From Vibrio quintilis (lineage in GTDB: Bacteria > Pseudomonadota > Gammaproteobacteria > Enterobacterales > Vibrionaceae): 64,000 bases of DNA. The position numbers were made by a program, and so were the translations under genes. A model generated the notes under the pieces. It ran no database searches, had not been told where the DNA came from, and was given only the letters and a program-made list of their open reading frames with translations. The stretch spans positions 1,364,001 to 1,428,000 of the forward strand of contig NZ_AP024898.1 of NCBI RefSeq assembly GCF_024529975.1, given 5' to 3'. Shown in pieces: positions 45,784 to 55,826 of this stretch. The number at the start of each line of letters is the position of its first letter. Position 1 is the first letter of the stretch.

Positions 45784-46638
45784 ATGACACTAACTGACGC
45801 AGTTCATCAGTGCGGCTCATCCAAAACCGATACGGTGCAGGCGGTTATTTTCGACTGGGCTGGTACTTTGGTTGATTTCGGCTCCTTTGCCCCGACCCAT
45901 ATCTTTGTTGAGGCATTCAAACGCGGTTTTGATTTTGAAATCACTCTTGAAGAAGCCCGCCAGCCCATGGGACTGGGCAAGTGGGATCACATTCAGGCGA
46001 TTGGCCGCATACCTGCGGTTGCTGCACGCTGGCAGGAAAAGTTCGGGATGCCAATGCAGGCGATACAGGTCGATCTGATTTATGACCTGTTCATGCCCAT
46101 GCAAATCGCCAGAGTCGCCGGACACGCGCAGCCCATTCCCGGCGCTGCAGAATTACTCCGCGCTCTGAAATCAACCGGCATTAAAACCGGTTCATGCTCC
46201 GGTTATCCGCGGGAAGTGATGAATGCCCTGCTCCCGGCTGCAGCAGCTCACGGCATACAGCCGGACTGTGTGGTCGCCACCGATGATCTGCACGCAGGCG
46301 GGCGGCCCGGGCCGTACATGGCGCTGAAAAATGTGATTGATTTAGCGGTAACGGATGTTGCGGCCTGTGTCAAAGTGGATGATTCATTGCCGGGAATCAC
46401 TGAAGGCCGCAGTGCCGGCATGTGGACCGTAGGCGTGCTGCTCACCGGCAACGAAGCCGGGCTGACTGAGTCGGATTTTCACGCTGCAACGCCAGAAGCG
46501 CTAAATGCGATTCGCAGCAATGTCCGGGAGAAGTTCACATCGGCCGGGGCACATTATACGGTTGATAGTGTTGCGGATTTACCGTCTGTCCTGACAGAGA
46601 TTACCACCCGGCTTCAGCGTGGGGAAAGGCCGGTTTAA
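45784..46638 (+). CDS. phnX: phosphonoacetaldehyde hydrolase (phosphonatase)
   Basis: 284 residues of the HAD superfamily. The nucleophile Asp is in [17 protein letters not shown], the Schiff-base Lys in [12 protein letters not shown] of the cap domain, then [11 protein letters not shown] and [18 protein letters not shown]. It cuts phosphonoacetaldehyde to acetaldehyde and phosphate, completing breakdown of 2-aminoethylphosphonate with phnW. Starts after GGAGAAAAAAC. Confidence 0.93.
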   Translation: MTLTDAVHQCGSSKTDTVQAVIFDWAGTLVDFGSFAPTHIFVEAFKRGFDFEITLEEARQPMGLGKWDHIQAIGRIPAVAARWQEKFGMPMQAIQVDLIYDLFMPMQIARVAGHAQPIPGAAELLRALKSTGIKTGSCSGYPREVMNALLPAAAAHGIQPDCVVATDDLHAGGRPGPYMALKNVIDLAVTDVAACVKVDDSLPGITEGRSAGMWTVGVLLTGNEAGLTESDFHAATPEALNAIRSNVREKFTSAGAHYTVDSVADLPSVLTEITTRLQRGERPV

Positions 46639-46679
46639 CAGCCGGCCAGCCTGTACATCCAGCTGGATTACAGGCTGCA

Positions 46680-46772
46680 GATTGCAAGATTGCAGGGACA
46701 GGCATCTGAAATTGCAGGGACAGACACCCGAAGCACCCTGAAGACCGGGAGAAATTCCGGGGACAGACGCAC
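46680..46772. repeat. GGGACAG element cluster
   Basis: Three units: GATTGCAGGGACAGGCATC, AATTGCAGGGACAGACACCC and TTCCGGGGACAGACGCACCG. The 46639-46970 gap holds this cluster and the AT-rich promoter region of the next gene, and no ORF. Confidence 0.7.
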
Positions 46773-46970
46773 CGGAATACAAAACAGCCAGACCTGATTG
46801 CCTTCCGGATATGACACTTCTATGACTAAACCAAAGAAAAACTTATCACTGTACGATCCATCCGGATCTTGTCATTAACAGTTTTTAGATTGTTCGCAAA
46901 ATAGTCACATTATCACTCTAATTTATTAACGCATCTATCAGAAATAACACAATGAGAAGGCTGTACAACA

Positions 46971-47705
46971 GTGAAGGTCAAACAAAATAATCAGGTGATT
47001 TTAGTTATTATTGACGGGCTGGCCTATGACACAGCCACAGACTGTATGGGTTACCTGCAAAGCCTGGTTGAACAACGGCAGGCAACACTCTATCAGCTGC
47101 AATCGGAGCTGCCTTCTCTCTCCCGGCCTTTATATGAAACAATTCTGACCGGAACGTCCCCACTGGAACACGGTGTTCTTCATAACCAAATCGTCCGCCG
47201 CTCAACCGAAGAAAGCGTGTTCAGTCTGGCCCGTCAGGCCGGGCTGACAACCGCAGCAGCGGCTTATCACTGGTTCAGCGAGTTGTATAACACCGCACCA
47301 TTCATCCCGGAGCGGGATCGCCTGACAAACAACCCGTCACTTCTGATCCAGCACGGCTTGTTTTATCACGAAGATCATTATCCGGACAGTCACCTGTTTT
47401 GTGACGCAGAGATCCTGCGACAAACCTACCAGCCCGATTTTTTACTGGTTCACCCAATGAATACCGATGATGCCGGGCATAAAGCCGGATACGACTCCGG
47501 ACTCTACCGCAATACTGTCCGCCGGGCAGACGTGGGCTTATCCGGATATCTCCACCGCTGGCGGGCTGAAGGCTACCAGATTCTGGTGACGTCCGATCAC
47601 GGCATGAATAACGATCACTCCCACGGCGGCACATTAGCAATGGAGCGCCTTGTCCCGCTGTATGTGATCGGAGACGGCTGGAGCCACAACGACGACTGTC
47701 GCTGA
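46971..47705 (+). pseudogene. alkaline phosphatase/phosphodiesterase-type gene, cut by IS
   Basis: Starts at GTG. The frame (244 residues) has the metal-binding pattern of the alkaline-phosphatase superfamily: VILVIIDGLAYD with a nucleophile Thr near ILTGTSP, then MNTDDAGHKAG and TSDHGMNNDHSHGG. The IS at 47702 replaces the natural C-terminus with an early stop. Joining 47701 to 49040 restores an uninterrupted frame of about 278 residues ending PYSQDMLQHHESS, so the intact gene lost its last 34 residues. Being between phnX and a peptide-type transporter, it might release a phosphonate or phosphate group; that is inference. It may still be partly active. Confidence 0.8.
47693..47701. repeat. 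IS target duplication, left copy (CGACTGTCG)
   Basis: Nine bases directly before the IS left terminus CTGAGG; identical to 49031-49039 after the right terminus. Confidence 0.88.
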
Positions 47706-49030
47706 GGGATCCCCACAAAATTATTCTCTAATCACCTGAGACTCAGTGACTTTTTCTCGTAATATGAGGATGGCTAAATGCCAGTCATCGAGAGAGAGAT
47801 CTGCGTTGCCATGACGATAAAAATGAAGACCTAATGTCACATGACTAAGCACTCTCCGATCTTTGACTGTGTTGGCTTGATAGTGTCTATGAAGCCCTTG
47901 TTCTTCCATCATAATACCAAATAATATCAGTATGTTATGCGCTAGTGTTCCAATCAAAACGATCACACTCAGACGCGAGTGACTCTTTGTTCGGTGCTGT
48001 TCCATCCCCATACCAAACTGACTGGATTTATGGTCTCTGAACGCTTCTTCTATCTGCATTCTCTGATGGTAAATTTGAACAATCTGAGCGGGTGACTTTT
48101 TTGATAAATTTAATGAGGCTGCAAGGAGCCACGGCTCCCTGGCCCGACGGGCATTCTTCTTACTGTAGTTTGACTGCTTTCTTTTTCCACCAGCGGTTTT
48201 GGCGATCCGGCCTTTGGGTCGTTCTTTATATAAAACCAGCTGAAGCGGATAAGGGGATGTTCCTCCCATGAACCAGTTTTTCAGCCCACGAGCGGATGAG
48301 GTTGCACAAGGATACAGGGTTTTACAAAGCTGCATCGTCTTGCCATCCGGACTCAGGCAAATCCGTCCACGAATACGACCGACAAAGTCCCATCCTAAAG
48401 CCTGAACGCTCTTGAACCACGGACGTTTGAAGCCGGCATCAGTTACAATGATGGGGCAAGTATTTTTGGGCAAAAGGAGCTTGAGCGTTTTCAGAAAAAG
48501 GTCATGAGTCGCTGGTTTCTCTTTCGTCTCCAGTGGATGAACTTCTTCATAGAGTGTGAGTGCCCGTCCCTGAAAAGAGATGGACGCCCGGATAAGGAAA
48601 AGGGTTTTACTCAGGTTTAAGTCAGACCAGTCAACATGGATGGTTGGTCGTGAATTTTTGGAAACAATGAGTGTGCAAATTCGCTGATAAATCAAGGGGA
48701 TTTGAGCCCAAAGGTGTGGATTGGAACAGAGTCGGTCAGCCCGTTTAATATTATGTTTTTGATGGGCTTTTGACTGAATCCCCCGCCCCATAGAAGTCAC
48801 GGTCAAGGCGTTCCCAGACATGGCACTTTGTACGCAGGCAGTGAGTGATTGAGTACGGGTTTGATGCCCCCCTTGAGAGACAGAAGTAACAAATTGAGAT
48901 ATGATTTGGTCGACATTCATGGCTGTGGTCTGGTTTGTTGTGGTGACAATTAAGATCACAAAAAGCCATGAATGTTCCTGCCAACCTGATTTATTTGAAC
49001 ATTTTTTTAAAATTTGTGGGGATACCTCAG
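47702..49030 (-). mobile_element. IS4-family, IS10-group insertion sequence
   Basis: 1329 bp long, the size of IS10. The ends are CTGAGGGATCCCCACAAA at the left and, inverted, CTGAGGTATCCCCACAAA at the right, very close to the IS10 end CTGAGAGATCCCC. Nine-bp target duplications flank it, as is typical of IS10. It carries one transposase gene on the minus strand and splits the phosphodiesterase-like gene. Confidence 0.92.
47721..48920 (-). CDS. IS10-group transposase
   Basis: About 399 residues from ATG 48920 (MNVDQIISQFVTSVSQGGHQ), matching the length of IS10 transposase; the longer frame to 49049 runs past the element end and is an artefact. DDE residues are visible: Asp in HVDWSDLNL, Asp in VTDAGFKRPW, and the IS4-family Y-R-E-K signature YHQRMQIEEAFRDHK with the catalytic Glu. 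It looks intact, so the element may be active. Confidence 0.93.
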   Translation of the reverse strand: MNVDQIISQFVTSVSQGGHQTRTQSLTACVQSAMSGNALTVTSMGRGIQSKAHQKHNIKRADRLCSNPHLWAQIPLIYQRICTLIVSKNSRPTIHVDWSDLNLSKTLFLIRASISFQGRALTLYEEVHPLETKEKPATHDLFLKTLKLLLPKNTCPIIVTDAGFKRPWFKSVQALGWDFVGRIRGRICLSPDGKTMQLCKTLYPCATSSARGLKNWFMGGTSPYPLQLVLYKERPKGRIAKTAGGKRKQSNYSKKNARRAREPWLLAASLNLSKKSPAQIVQIYHQRMQIEEAFRDHKSSQFGMGMEQHRTKSHSRLSVIVLIGTLAHNILILFGIMMEEQGLHRHYQANTVKDRRVLSHVTLGLHFYRHGNADLSLDDWHLAILILREKVTESQVIRE

Positions 49031-49039
49031 CGACTGTCG

Positions 49040-49145
49040 CCCAAAGCAAACCGATCTTTGCGGCCTGATATGCGCGTTACTGAATCTCGGGCCACACGGA
49101 AAACCTTATTCACAGGACATGTTGCAGCATCATGAGTCCTCCTGA
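49040..49145 (+). pseudogene. 3' remnant of the interrupted phosphodiesterase-like gene
   Basis: Continuing the frame of 46971-47701 across the IS, this remnant encodes the last 34 or so residues (PKQTDLCGLICALLNLGPHG and a short tail) up to TGA at 49143-49145. No start codon or RBS of its own. Confidence 0.82.
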
Positions 49146-49179
49146 CCCGCCCGCCCATGCGAACACGTAATAAGCACAT

Positions 49180-49338
49180 AATAGGGACAGTCGTTATTCG
49201 CAGGATATTTTAACCGGGACAGGCACTTAATCGTTAAACGTTATAAGCACACTCATCGTTACGATCGCATTTTTAATCAGGACAGTCGCTTTTATCGTCG
49301 CCGGATAATACGTCGTTAATCGGGACAGTCGTTGTTAG
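49180..49338. repeat. GGGACAG element cluster
   Basis: Four units before the transporter operon: AATAGGGACAGTCGTTATTC, TTAACCGGGACAGGCAC, TTTAATCAGGACAGTCGC and TTAATCGGGACAGTCGTTG. The 49146-49407 gap also holds an AT-rich promoter-like stretch and the RBS AAGGAGC for the next gene. Confidence 0.7.
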
Positions 49339-49407
49339 ATCAGTTGTTAAATCGGTTTTTATCTGATTATTCACGGTCAACTCAAGCACGGTTCATAAGG
49401 AGCAACC

Positions 49408-51474
49408 ATGTTGAAAAAACTATCGATCAGCACTCTGGCGCTGACAGCCACTCATGTGATGGCTGCCTGCCCGGTTGTCACCGGCGCAGGCGCCGGCGGA
49501 CAATATCCGCATCTGTTTGAAAAATCAGAGTTTGAGTCCAGATATGAGTGCCGGATGAGTTTTCATCAAAATCCGGCAATTACGGCCCTGAATGCCCGCA
49601 TTGCCGGAAATCCGCCACTAAAGCCGCTGGCACAACGTCTGCCACAGGAACCACAGGTGGTTGTTCCCTATCAGGAAACAGGTCGCTACGGCGGTGTGCT
49701 CCGGGGGATTTCCAAAGCTACCGAGGCCGGCACTTCAGATTTACTCTCCATCCGTCACGTCAATCTGGTCCGCTTTAATGACGATTTACAAACCATCGTC
49801 CCGGATGTCGCAAAATCATGGCACTGGAATCAGGACTATACCGTACTGACGATGCAGCTGCGCAAAGGCCACAGATGGTCTGACGGCAAGCCTTTTACGG
49901 CTCAGGATATCGTATTCTGGTACAACTATCTGATTCTCGATCCAAACATCACGCAAAAACCAAAAGATCGCTTTTTATCTGCCGGTAAGCCGATGAAGGT
50001 GGAAGCCCTGAATGATGAAACCATCCGTTTCACCCTGAATGCACCAAAACCCGGCCTGCTGACCAACTTTGCGCTGGACTACGCCCAGCCATTCCAGCCT
50101 AAACATCTGCTGGCTCAGTTTGATCCGAAACTGAACAAAGATGCTGACAGACTGGCTCAGTCTCTGGGCTTTAAAGATGGTTACACTCTGATGAAGTTTT
50201 ATTATGGTCAGTCGGACTGGAAAGATATTCCTACCCCGCTGCTCAAAGATAAAGCGGCTGCCCAACGTCTGGCCAAAGCTGGTTACACCGCGATTCTGCC
50301 GACGCTGGAAGCCTATCTGGTGGTGGAAGATACACCGGACTACCGCCATCTGGTCGCCAATCCCTATTTCTTCCAGGTTGATACAGAAGGTCATCAGTTA
50401 CCCTATATCAATGAAATTCATGAATCTTTTATCAGTGATGAAGATATCCAGACCACCAAAATCATTGCCGGTCAGGTGGATTACAAAACTCAGGCAATGA
50501 ACCTGCCACAAACGCCGGTATTGCTGGAAAACCGGGCCAGGGGAAATTATCAGATGGCGCTGCGTCCGACCATCGGTATGACCACTTTCTCGTTTAACCT
50601 GACCGACACAGATCCGGATAAACGCGCGCTGTTTAACCAGGTCGCTTTCCGCCGTGCCATGTCGATTGCGATGAATCGCGGCCGCATCAATAAAATTGCC
50701 TACTTCGGTTTGGGTAAACCGATGCAGTACACCGCTTTTGATCCGGACACAGCGCCATTTGTTACTGAAGCGCAACAAACCGCATGGACTGAGTTTGATC
50801 CGGCACGGGCAAAAAAAATGCTCGACCAGATCGGTGTGACGGATCACAACGGTGACGGTATCCGCGACCTGCCAAACGGCAAACCGCTGGCACTGGAATT
50901 TAAGTATTCCACTCAGGGCGTGGCGACAAAAGTTGTAGAGCTGATCGCGGCCGACTGGAACCGAATCGGTGTCAAAACCACCCTGAAAGAAGTCACATCC
51001 GATGAATACCGCAACTCACAAACGGCGAATAATCTTGACCTGATGGTCTGGAAAATGGGCCGCCCGCTGGCTGCAATGAGCTCTAACACTCAAACATTAT
51101 TGCCGCCATACGGCACCTTTTTTGACCTGCGGACCGGCATGCTGTGGGCACAATACCGGGACTCCAAAGGTCAGAGCGGTGTGAAGCCACCAGCAACAGT
51201 CGATGCAATGCAAAAACTGGCGGACAGGTTCGTCACTTTTACTCCGGGTTCTGCACAGTCAGACCAGACTGGCCGTCAGATAGCACAACGGGTGGTGGAT
51301 GACCTGTTTATCATTGGCACCGTGAAAGCCGTAAAGCCCATTGTGTACCGCAACACGCTGGTAAACTTCAAAGTCCCGAAAACCTGGGCATCCGACTACT
51401 ACTGGGCCTATCCGTATCTGCCGACACAGTGGTTCCTCGATCCGGGCCGTAAAGCTGCGCCGAAAACACAATAG
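49408..51474 (+). CDS. ABC transporter substrate-binding protein (family 5, peptide type)
   Basis: 688 residues with a signal peptide (LSISTLALTATHVMA) and the family-5 (OppA/DppA/YejA) fold. GRYGGVLRGI opens the first lobe, VKSWHWNQDY-type and LRKGHRWSDGKPFTAQDIVF segments follow, and RRAMSIAMNRGRIN lies in the second lobe. It is longer than OppA, closer to YejA-like proteins for larger peptides or microcins. First gene of a five-gene operon (binding protein, two permeases, ATPase, regulator) directly after the phosphonate genes, which suggests a phosphonate-containing or modified peptide ligand. Confidence 0.88.
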   Translation: MLKKLSISTLALTATHVMAACPVVTGAGAGGQYPHLFEKSEFESRYECRMSFHQNPAITALNARIAGNPPLKPLAQRLPQEPQVVVPYQETGRYGGVLRGISKATEAGTSDLLSIRHVNLVRFNDDLQTIVPDVAKSWHWNQDYTVLTMQLRKGHRWSDGKPFTAQDIVFWYNYLILDPNITQKPKDRFLSAGKPMKVEALNDETIRFTLNAPKPGLLTNFALDYAQPFQPKHLLAQFDPKLNKDADRLAQSLGFKDGYTLMKFYYGQSDWKDIPTPLLKDKAAAQRLAKAGYTAILPTLEAYLVVEDTPDYRHLVANPYFFQVDTEGHQLPYINEIHESFISDEDIQTTKIIAGQVDYKTQAMNLPQTPVLLENRARGNYQMALRPTIGMTTFSFNLTDTDPDKRALFNQVAFRRAMSIAMNRGRINKIAYFGLGKPMQYTAFDPDTAPFVTEAQQTAWTEFDPARAKKMLDQIGVTDHNGDGIRDLPNGKPLALEFKYSTQGVATKVVELIAADWNRIGVKTTLKEVTSDEYRNSQTANNLDLMVWKMGRPLAAMSSNTQTLLPPYGTFFDLRTGMLWAQYRDSKGQSGVKPPATVDAMQKLADRFVTFTPGSAQSDQTGRQIAQRVVDDLFIIGTVKAVKPIVYRNTLVNFKVPKTWASDYYWAYPYLPTQWFLDPGRKAAPKTQ

Positions 51475-51559
51475 CGCCCGCTTTACATGACTCAATGATG
51501 AAAAAACATCCCGCTTCACGGTTGCTCTGCGGAGCGGGATAAAAAGGCAACACTGCATC

Positions 51560-52741
51560 ATGACATTTCTGCATCAAACCTGGCTGCTCTGGATTTTGCT
51601 GTCCCTTGGCGGCATCCTGTACGCGCTCAGTCGCAACAGCCACTATTTCAGCTATGTGCTGAACCGTTATCTGATGGCACTGGGAACGCTGGTGCTGGTC
51701 AGTGCGATTGTTTTCAGCCTGATGGAAACCCTGCCGGGTGACTGTGCTGAAAAATATATCGCCTACAAAAATACGCAGGGTGAGATGATCACTCAGGCCG
51801 ACATCGACGCTGAACGCAGCCGGATGGGGCTGGATAAACCCATGTGGTATCGCTGGGGAAACTGGGTGACTCAACTGACACTCAAAGGCGATCTGGGATT
51901 TTCCTGCGCGAAACGCCAGCCGGTCAGTGTGGCACTCGGTGACCGTTTCTGGCTCAGTTTTGGTTTCTGCATCGCTGCTCTGCTATTGTCCTATCTGATT
52001 GCAGTCCCATTCGGGATTTTATCTGCATTCACCATCAATCAGGGCTGGCGGGATAGAGACCTCCGCCATACACCGCTGCAACGGGTGGTGAACAGTACCG
52101 GACTCAGCCTGCGCAAACTGCTCGATCTCGGGCTGCGGATCCTCTCGTATCTGGGGCTGGCGCTGCCAAACTTCCTGCTGGCTATCACAATTATTCTGCT
52201 GTTTGTCTTCGCCGGTAAACCCGCCCCAACCGGACTGTTTTCCGAACAATGGCAAACCGTCCCCTGGTTTTCTGCTGCCGGATTTTCCTTCGGCAAATTA
52301 CAGGATTTTCTCCGTCATATCTGGCTGCCTGTGTTTGTCATTGGCTGGTCAGCTACCGCGCTACAGTTGCAAACCGTCCGGGCACTGGTGATCGATGAAT
52401 CCAATAAACTCTATGTCGAAGCCGCCAGAGCCCGGGGTGTTCACGGCATCGCCCTGTGGGCCGGTTATCCGGTACGTCACTCAATCAGCCCGCTGTTCAA
52501 CAGTGTTGGCTTCGACTTTCAGCGTATTTTCAATGATTTACCCATCGTTGCCATTGTCATCGGCCTGACCGACTCTGCGGCACTACTGATTGAAGCGCTG
52601 GCAAAAACCAATGACCAACAGATGGCCGCGGCTATCTTATTTTTGGTGGCGCTGGTGGTCATCACCATGAACCTGCTCACTGACATGATTCTCGCTGCAC
52701 TCGATCCACGGGTACGGCGCAGCGTCCTGGAGTCTCACTAA
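51560..52741 (+). CDS. ABC transporter permease, first subunit
   Basis: 393 residues with about seven membrane helices and a large periplasmic loop after the first (residues about 60-105). The C-terminal half holds the ABC-permease EAA loop (EAARARGVHGIALWAGYPVR). It is the DppB/YejB-like subunit; the N-terminal extra helix and long loop are typical of the YejB subtype. Ends at the base where the second permease begins (TAATG). Confidence 0.88.
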   Translation: MTFLHQTWLLWILLSLGGILYALSRNSHYFSYVLNRYLMALGTLVLVSAIVFSLMETLPGDCAEKYIAYKNTQGEMITQADIDAERSRMGLDKPMWYRWGNWVTQLTLKGDLGFSCAKRQPVSVALGDRFWLSFGFCIAALLLSYLIAVPFGILSAFTINQGWRDRDLRHTPLQRVVNSTGLSLRKLLDLGLRILSYLGLALPNFLLAITIILLFVFAGKPAPTGLFSEQWQTVPWFSAAGFSFGKLQDFLRHIWLPVFVIGWSATALQLQTVRALVIDESNKLYVEAARARGVHGIALWAGYPVRHSISPLFNSVGFDFQRIFNDLPIVAIVIGLTDSAALLIEALAKTNDQQMAAAILFLVALVVITMNLLTDMILAALDPRVRRSVLESH

Positions 52742-54006
52742 TGTTATCGATTCTCAAACGACGTAAGTCCAACCGGCAGATCAGCAAAGATGCTTACTAC
52801 ACCGCCGGACAATTCGCCCTGATCCGCAGCCGCTTCCGGCAAAAAACCAGCGGCATCATTGCCGGATGGATATTGATAACTATGATACTGGCCGGATTTT
52901 TCGCGCCGTTTTTCTCCCCCTGCGATCCCAGCATCAACGGTGCAGACACAAATTACCGCCGCGGCGCACCACAGGCTGTCCGGTTTTGGGATGAGAATGG
53001 TTTTTCATTCAGGCCATTTACTTATACCTATGTGAAACAGCAGCAGACTCTGGATTTGAGTGCACTTGCCGGTGATCTGTCCGCACTGGACCAGCTGACC
53101 AACAGCGCCGCACTGACATCATCCGGTCAGAACCAGTACACTGTGGATAAAAACCAGCGCCGCTATCTGACCTTTTTTGCCAAAGGCTGGACGTATACGC
53201 TGCTGAACCTTGAACCCATAGGTATTCCGTTCAAACTCACCTGGGATCGCCACTTTATCGGGACAGGCACTGTTGCAGGAGATCATGTTGCGGGGACAGG
53301 CACGCTGCATCTTGCTGGCACCGACGAAAGCGGGAAAGATGTGCTGAGCCGCACCCTGCATGCCATTTGGATTACTCTGTCAATTGCGGTAGTCGCACTG
53401 ATCGTCAAGCTGTTCACTTCACTGGTCATTGGGGGTATCAGCGGTTATTTCGGCGGTAAAGTCGATGCGGTCCTGATGAGTTTCACCGAAGCGGTGAGAG
53501 TAATTCCGGCAATTCCGGTTTATCTGGCCTGTGCTGTTGCGCTCTCGGGTTTGGATCTGACACCGGTCCAGCGCTATTTTGCTATTGCTGTCATCATTGG
53601 TGCCCTTGATTTTGCGGCGCTCGGGCGCCGGTTGCGAACTTACATTCTGACGGAACGGAATCAGGACTATGTAACGGCAGCCCGCCTGTGCGGCAGCAGC
53701 CCGTGGCGCATCATCCGCAAGCACCTGATTCCGGGTTTTGCCAGTTATATTATCGTTGATACGATGATCAATTTCCCGTATGTCATTCTTGCCGAAACCA
53801 GTCTGAGCTTTCTCGGACTGGGCCTGACCGAACCCATCAACAGCCTGGGCGTGCTGTTGCAAAAAGCGCAGGACCCGGATATTCAGCAAAATATGCTATG
53901 GCAGTTTTTTCCTGTGGTGGTGTTTGTCGCCCTGATTCTGGCATTTGTGTTTGTCGGTGATGCACTCAGGGATGCCGCCGATCCTTATTCGGAGAAAAAA
54001 TCATGA
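52741..54006 (+). CDS. ABC transporter permease, second subunit
   Basis: 421 residues of DppC/YejE type. An N-terminal helix and the family part FGTDESGKD-like segment (LAGTDESGKDVLSRTLHAIW) are followed by five helices with the EAA loop AARLCGSSPWRIIRKHLIPG. Between HFIG and LHLAGTDE the protein has an inserted-looking stretch (GTVAGDHVAGTGT) that corresponds to two GGGACAGGCAC words 33 bp apart in the DNA, the same words as the intergenic repeats. Frame stays open. Overlaps the first permease by 1 bp and the ATPase by 4 bp. Confidence 0.85.
   Translation: MLSILKRRKSNRQISKDAYYTAGQFALIRSRFRQKTSGIIAGWILITMILAGFFAPFFSPCDPSINGADTNYRRGAPQAVRFWDENGFSFRPFTYTYVKQQQTLDLSALAGDLSALDQLTNSAALTSSGQNQYTVDKNQRRYLTFFAKGWTYTLLNLEPIGIPFKLTWDRHFIGTGTVAGDHVAGTGTLHLAGTDESGKDVLSRTLHAIWITLSIAVVALIVKLFTSLVIGGISGYFGGKVDAVLMSFTEAVRVIPAIPVYLACAVALSGLDLTPVQRYFAIAVIIGALDFAALGRRLRTYILTERNQDYVTAARLCGSSPWRIIRKHLIPGFASYIIVDTMINFPYVILAETSLSFLGLGLTEPINSLGVLLQKAQDPDIQQNMLWQFFPVVVFVALILAFVFVGDALRDAADPYSEKKS
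53260..53303. repeat. two GGGACAGGCAC words inside the permease gene
   Basis: GGGACAGGCAC at 53260-53270 and again at 53293-53303, exactly 33 bp apart and in the same frame phase. These match the intergenic repeat family but here lie in coding sequence. Confidence 0.6.
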
Positions 54007-55823
54007 GCCGCTTAAATACACCATTACTTGATATCCGCGATTTGAGCGTGAATTTTCGCACCGATGAAGGCCTGGTCAATGCCGTCAGCGGTGTCAGCCT
54101 GCGCATTCAACCCGGTCAGGTGATGGGGCTGGTGGGCGAAAGTGGCTCCGGCAAATCCGTCACGGCAAAAACCATCATGCGACTCAATCCGGGCAACGCC
54201 ATCATCGATCCGCAAAGCCATATTACTCTGCATCATCAACACATTACACATCACCAGCCCGCCCCGCATTACCAACAGGACAATATCAACGTACTGAAAC
54301 TGCGTGGCAGCGCACTCAAATTAGTTCGTGGGGGTATGGTCTCGATGATTTTTCAGGAACCGATGGCCAGTTTCGCACCGGCAATCCGTATCAGTCAGCA
54401 AATCATTCAGACAATGCAAATCCATCTGGGTTACAGCCCTGAGCAAGCCAGAAAAAAAGGCATTGAGCTGTTTGAGCGGGTCGGAATTCCGGACCCGGCC
54501 AGGCGGTTTGAACAGTATGTCTTTGAACTGTCAGGCGGGATGCGACAGCGGGCCATGATTGCGATGGCACTTTCAACAAATCCGCGTCTGCTGATTGCCG
54601 ATGAACCGACGACAGCACTGGATGTAACCATTCAGGCACAAGTGCTGGAGCTGATGAATGAATTACGGGAACAACTCGGTATGGCCATGCTGTTCATCAC
54701 TCACGATTTAGGCGTGATTTCGAAAATTGCCGATGATGTCACCGTGATGCAACAGGGTCAGATTGTCGAGGCCGGAAAAGCAGACCGGGTACTGTACACC
54801 CCGCAACACGCTTATACCCGGCGCTTAATCGATGCTTTACCACATCCGGAAAATCTGCCGGAACCCGACATCATATGCCCGGAACCACTGGTCCGGATCC
54901 GCGATCTGTCAGTGACTTACCCGCAGTCTGATACCCGGCGAAAGCAATCACAGTTTACCGCGGTCAATCAGGTGAGTCTGGATTTACCCGCCGGGCAAAT
55001 CACCGGGCTGGTCGGTGAAAGCGGCTCGGGCAAAACCTCGCTCGGCAAAGCTTTACTGGCAGCTGCGCCGGTCAGCAGCGGTAAGATTGAATATTTATCC
55101 GCCGGGACAGCTCAACAACCTGCGGGTACGCCACTGCTGACTTTGTCTGGCGAAACCTTGTCTGCCAGAAAACTGTCTGCCAGCAATCTGTTTCGCAGGG
55201 CATCATCCAACCACAAGCCATTCAACCGGAAATCATTATCGAAAATCGCACAGCTGGTTTTTCAGGATCCCTACAGTTCACTCAATCCGGGCATGACGGT
55301 GCGGGATATTATTGCCGAACCTCTGGAAGCAATGAAGCTGACCCGTTCCCGGGAAGAGACTGACCAGCGGGTGATTGATATTGCACAGCGCTGTCATCTT
55401 GAAGTCAAACATCTGCGCCGCTTTCCTCACGCCTTTTCCGGCGGTCAGCGCCAGCGCATCAGCATAGCCCGGGCTTTAGTTGCCAGACCTCAGTTTCTGA
55501 TCGCAGATGAGTCCGTTGCCGCACTGGATGTATCGATTCAGGCTGAAATTCTTACACTGTTGAAAACGCTCCGGGCTGAACTCGGTCTGACGATCCTGTT
55601 TATCTCCCATGACCTGAGCGTGATCGCGAATTTGTGTGATCAGGTGTGTGTGATGAAGCAGGGACAACTGATTGAACAGGGCCATGTGAAACAGATTTTT
55701 ACCTGCCCACAACACAGTTACACCCGTCAGTTAATTGCCGCTATTCCATTGCTGGAAAAAACCGCAAAAATTGCGCATGATTTGCCCGGCAATGAGGCAA
55801 TCATACCGCGAAAGGAGGCCTGA
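54003..55823 (+). CDS. ABC transporter ATP-binding protein, fused double ATPase
   Basis: 606 residues with two complete ABC domains. Walker A: GLVGESGSGKSVTAK (about residue 40) and GLVGESGSGKTSLGK (about 335). Signature motifs: LSGGMRQRAMIAMA and FSGGQRQRISIARA. Walker B and H-loops are seen as IADEPTTALD and IADESVAALD with ITHDLGV and ISHDLSV. It corresponds to fused DppD-DppF (YejF-type). The second Walker B has Ser for Pro (DES), a common change. Overlaps the second permease, so one operon. Confidence 0.9.
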   Translation: MSRLNTPLLDIRDLSVNFRTDEGLVNAVSGVSLRIQPGQVMGLVGESGSGKSVTAKTIMRLNPGNAIIDPQSHITLHHQHITHHQPAPHYQQDNINVLKLRGSALKLVRGGMVSMIFQEPMASFAPAIRISQQIIQTMQIHLGYSPEQARKKGIELFERVGIPDPARRFEQYVFELSGGMRQRAMIAMALSTNPRLLIADEPTTALDVTIQAQVLELMNELREQLGMAMLFITHDLGVISKIADDVTVMQQGQIVEAGKADRVLYTPQHAYTRRLIDALPHPENLPEPDIICPEPLVRIRDLSVTYPQSDTRRKQSQFTAVNQVSLDLPAGQITGLVGESGSGKTSLGKALLAAAPVSSGKIEYLSAGTAQQPAGTPLLTLSGETLSARKLSASNLFRRASSNHKPFNRKSLSKIAQLVFQDPYSSLNPGMTVRDIIAEPLEAMKLTRSREETDQRVIDIAQRCHLEVKHLRRFPHAFSGGQRQRISIARALVARPQFLIADESVAALDVSIQAEILTLLKTLRAELGLTILFISHDLSVIANLCDQVCVMKQGQLIEQGHVKQIFTCPQHSYTRQLIAAIPLLEKTAKIAHDLPGNEAIIPRKEA

Positions 55824-55826
55824 ATA

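Noticed and set aside
46971..47705. Calling the gene phosphonoacetate hydrolase (phnA)
   Set aside because: It is much shorter than that family (about 278 against roughly 400 residues) and only shares superfamily motifs.
48921..49049. N-terminal extension of the IS10-group transposase
   Set aside because: It runs beyond the right end of the element (49030) into host DNA, and ATG 48920 gives the family length.
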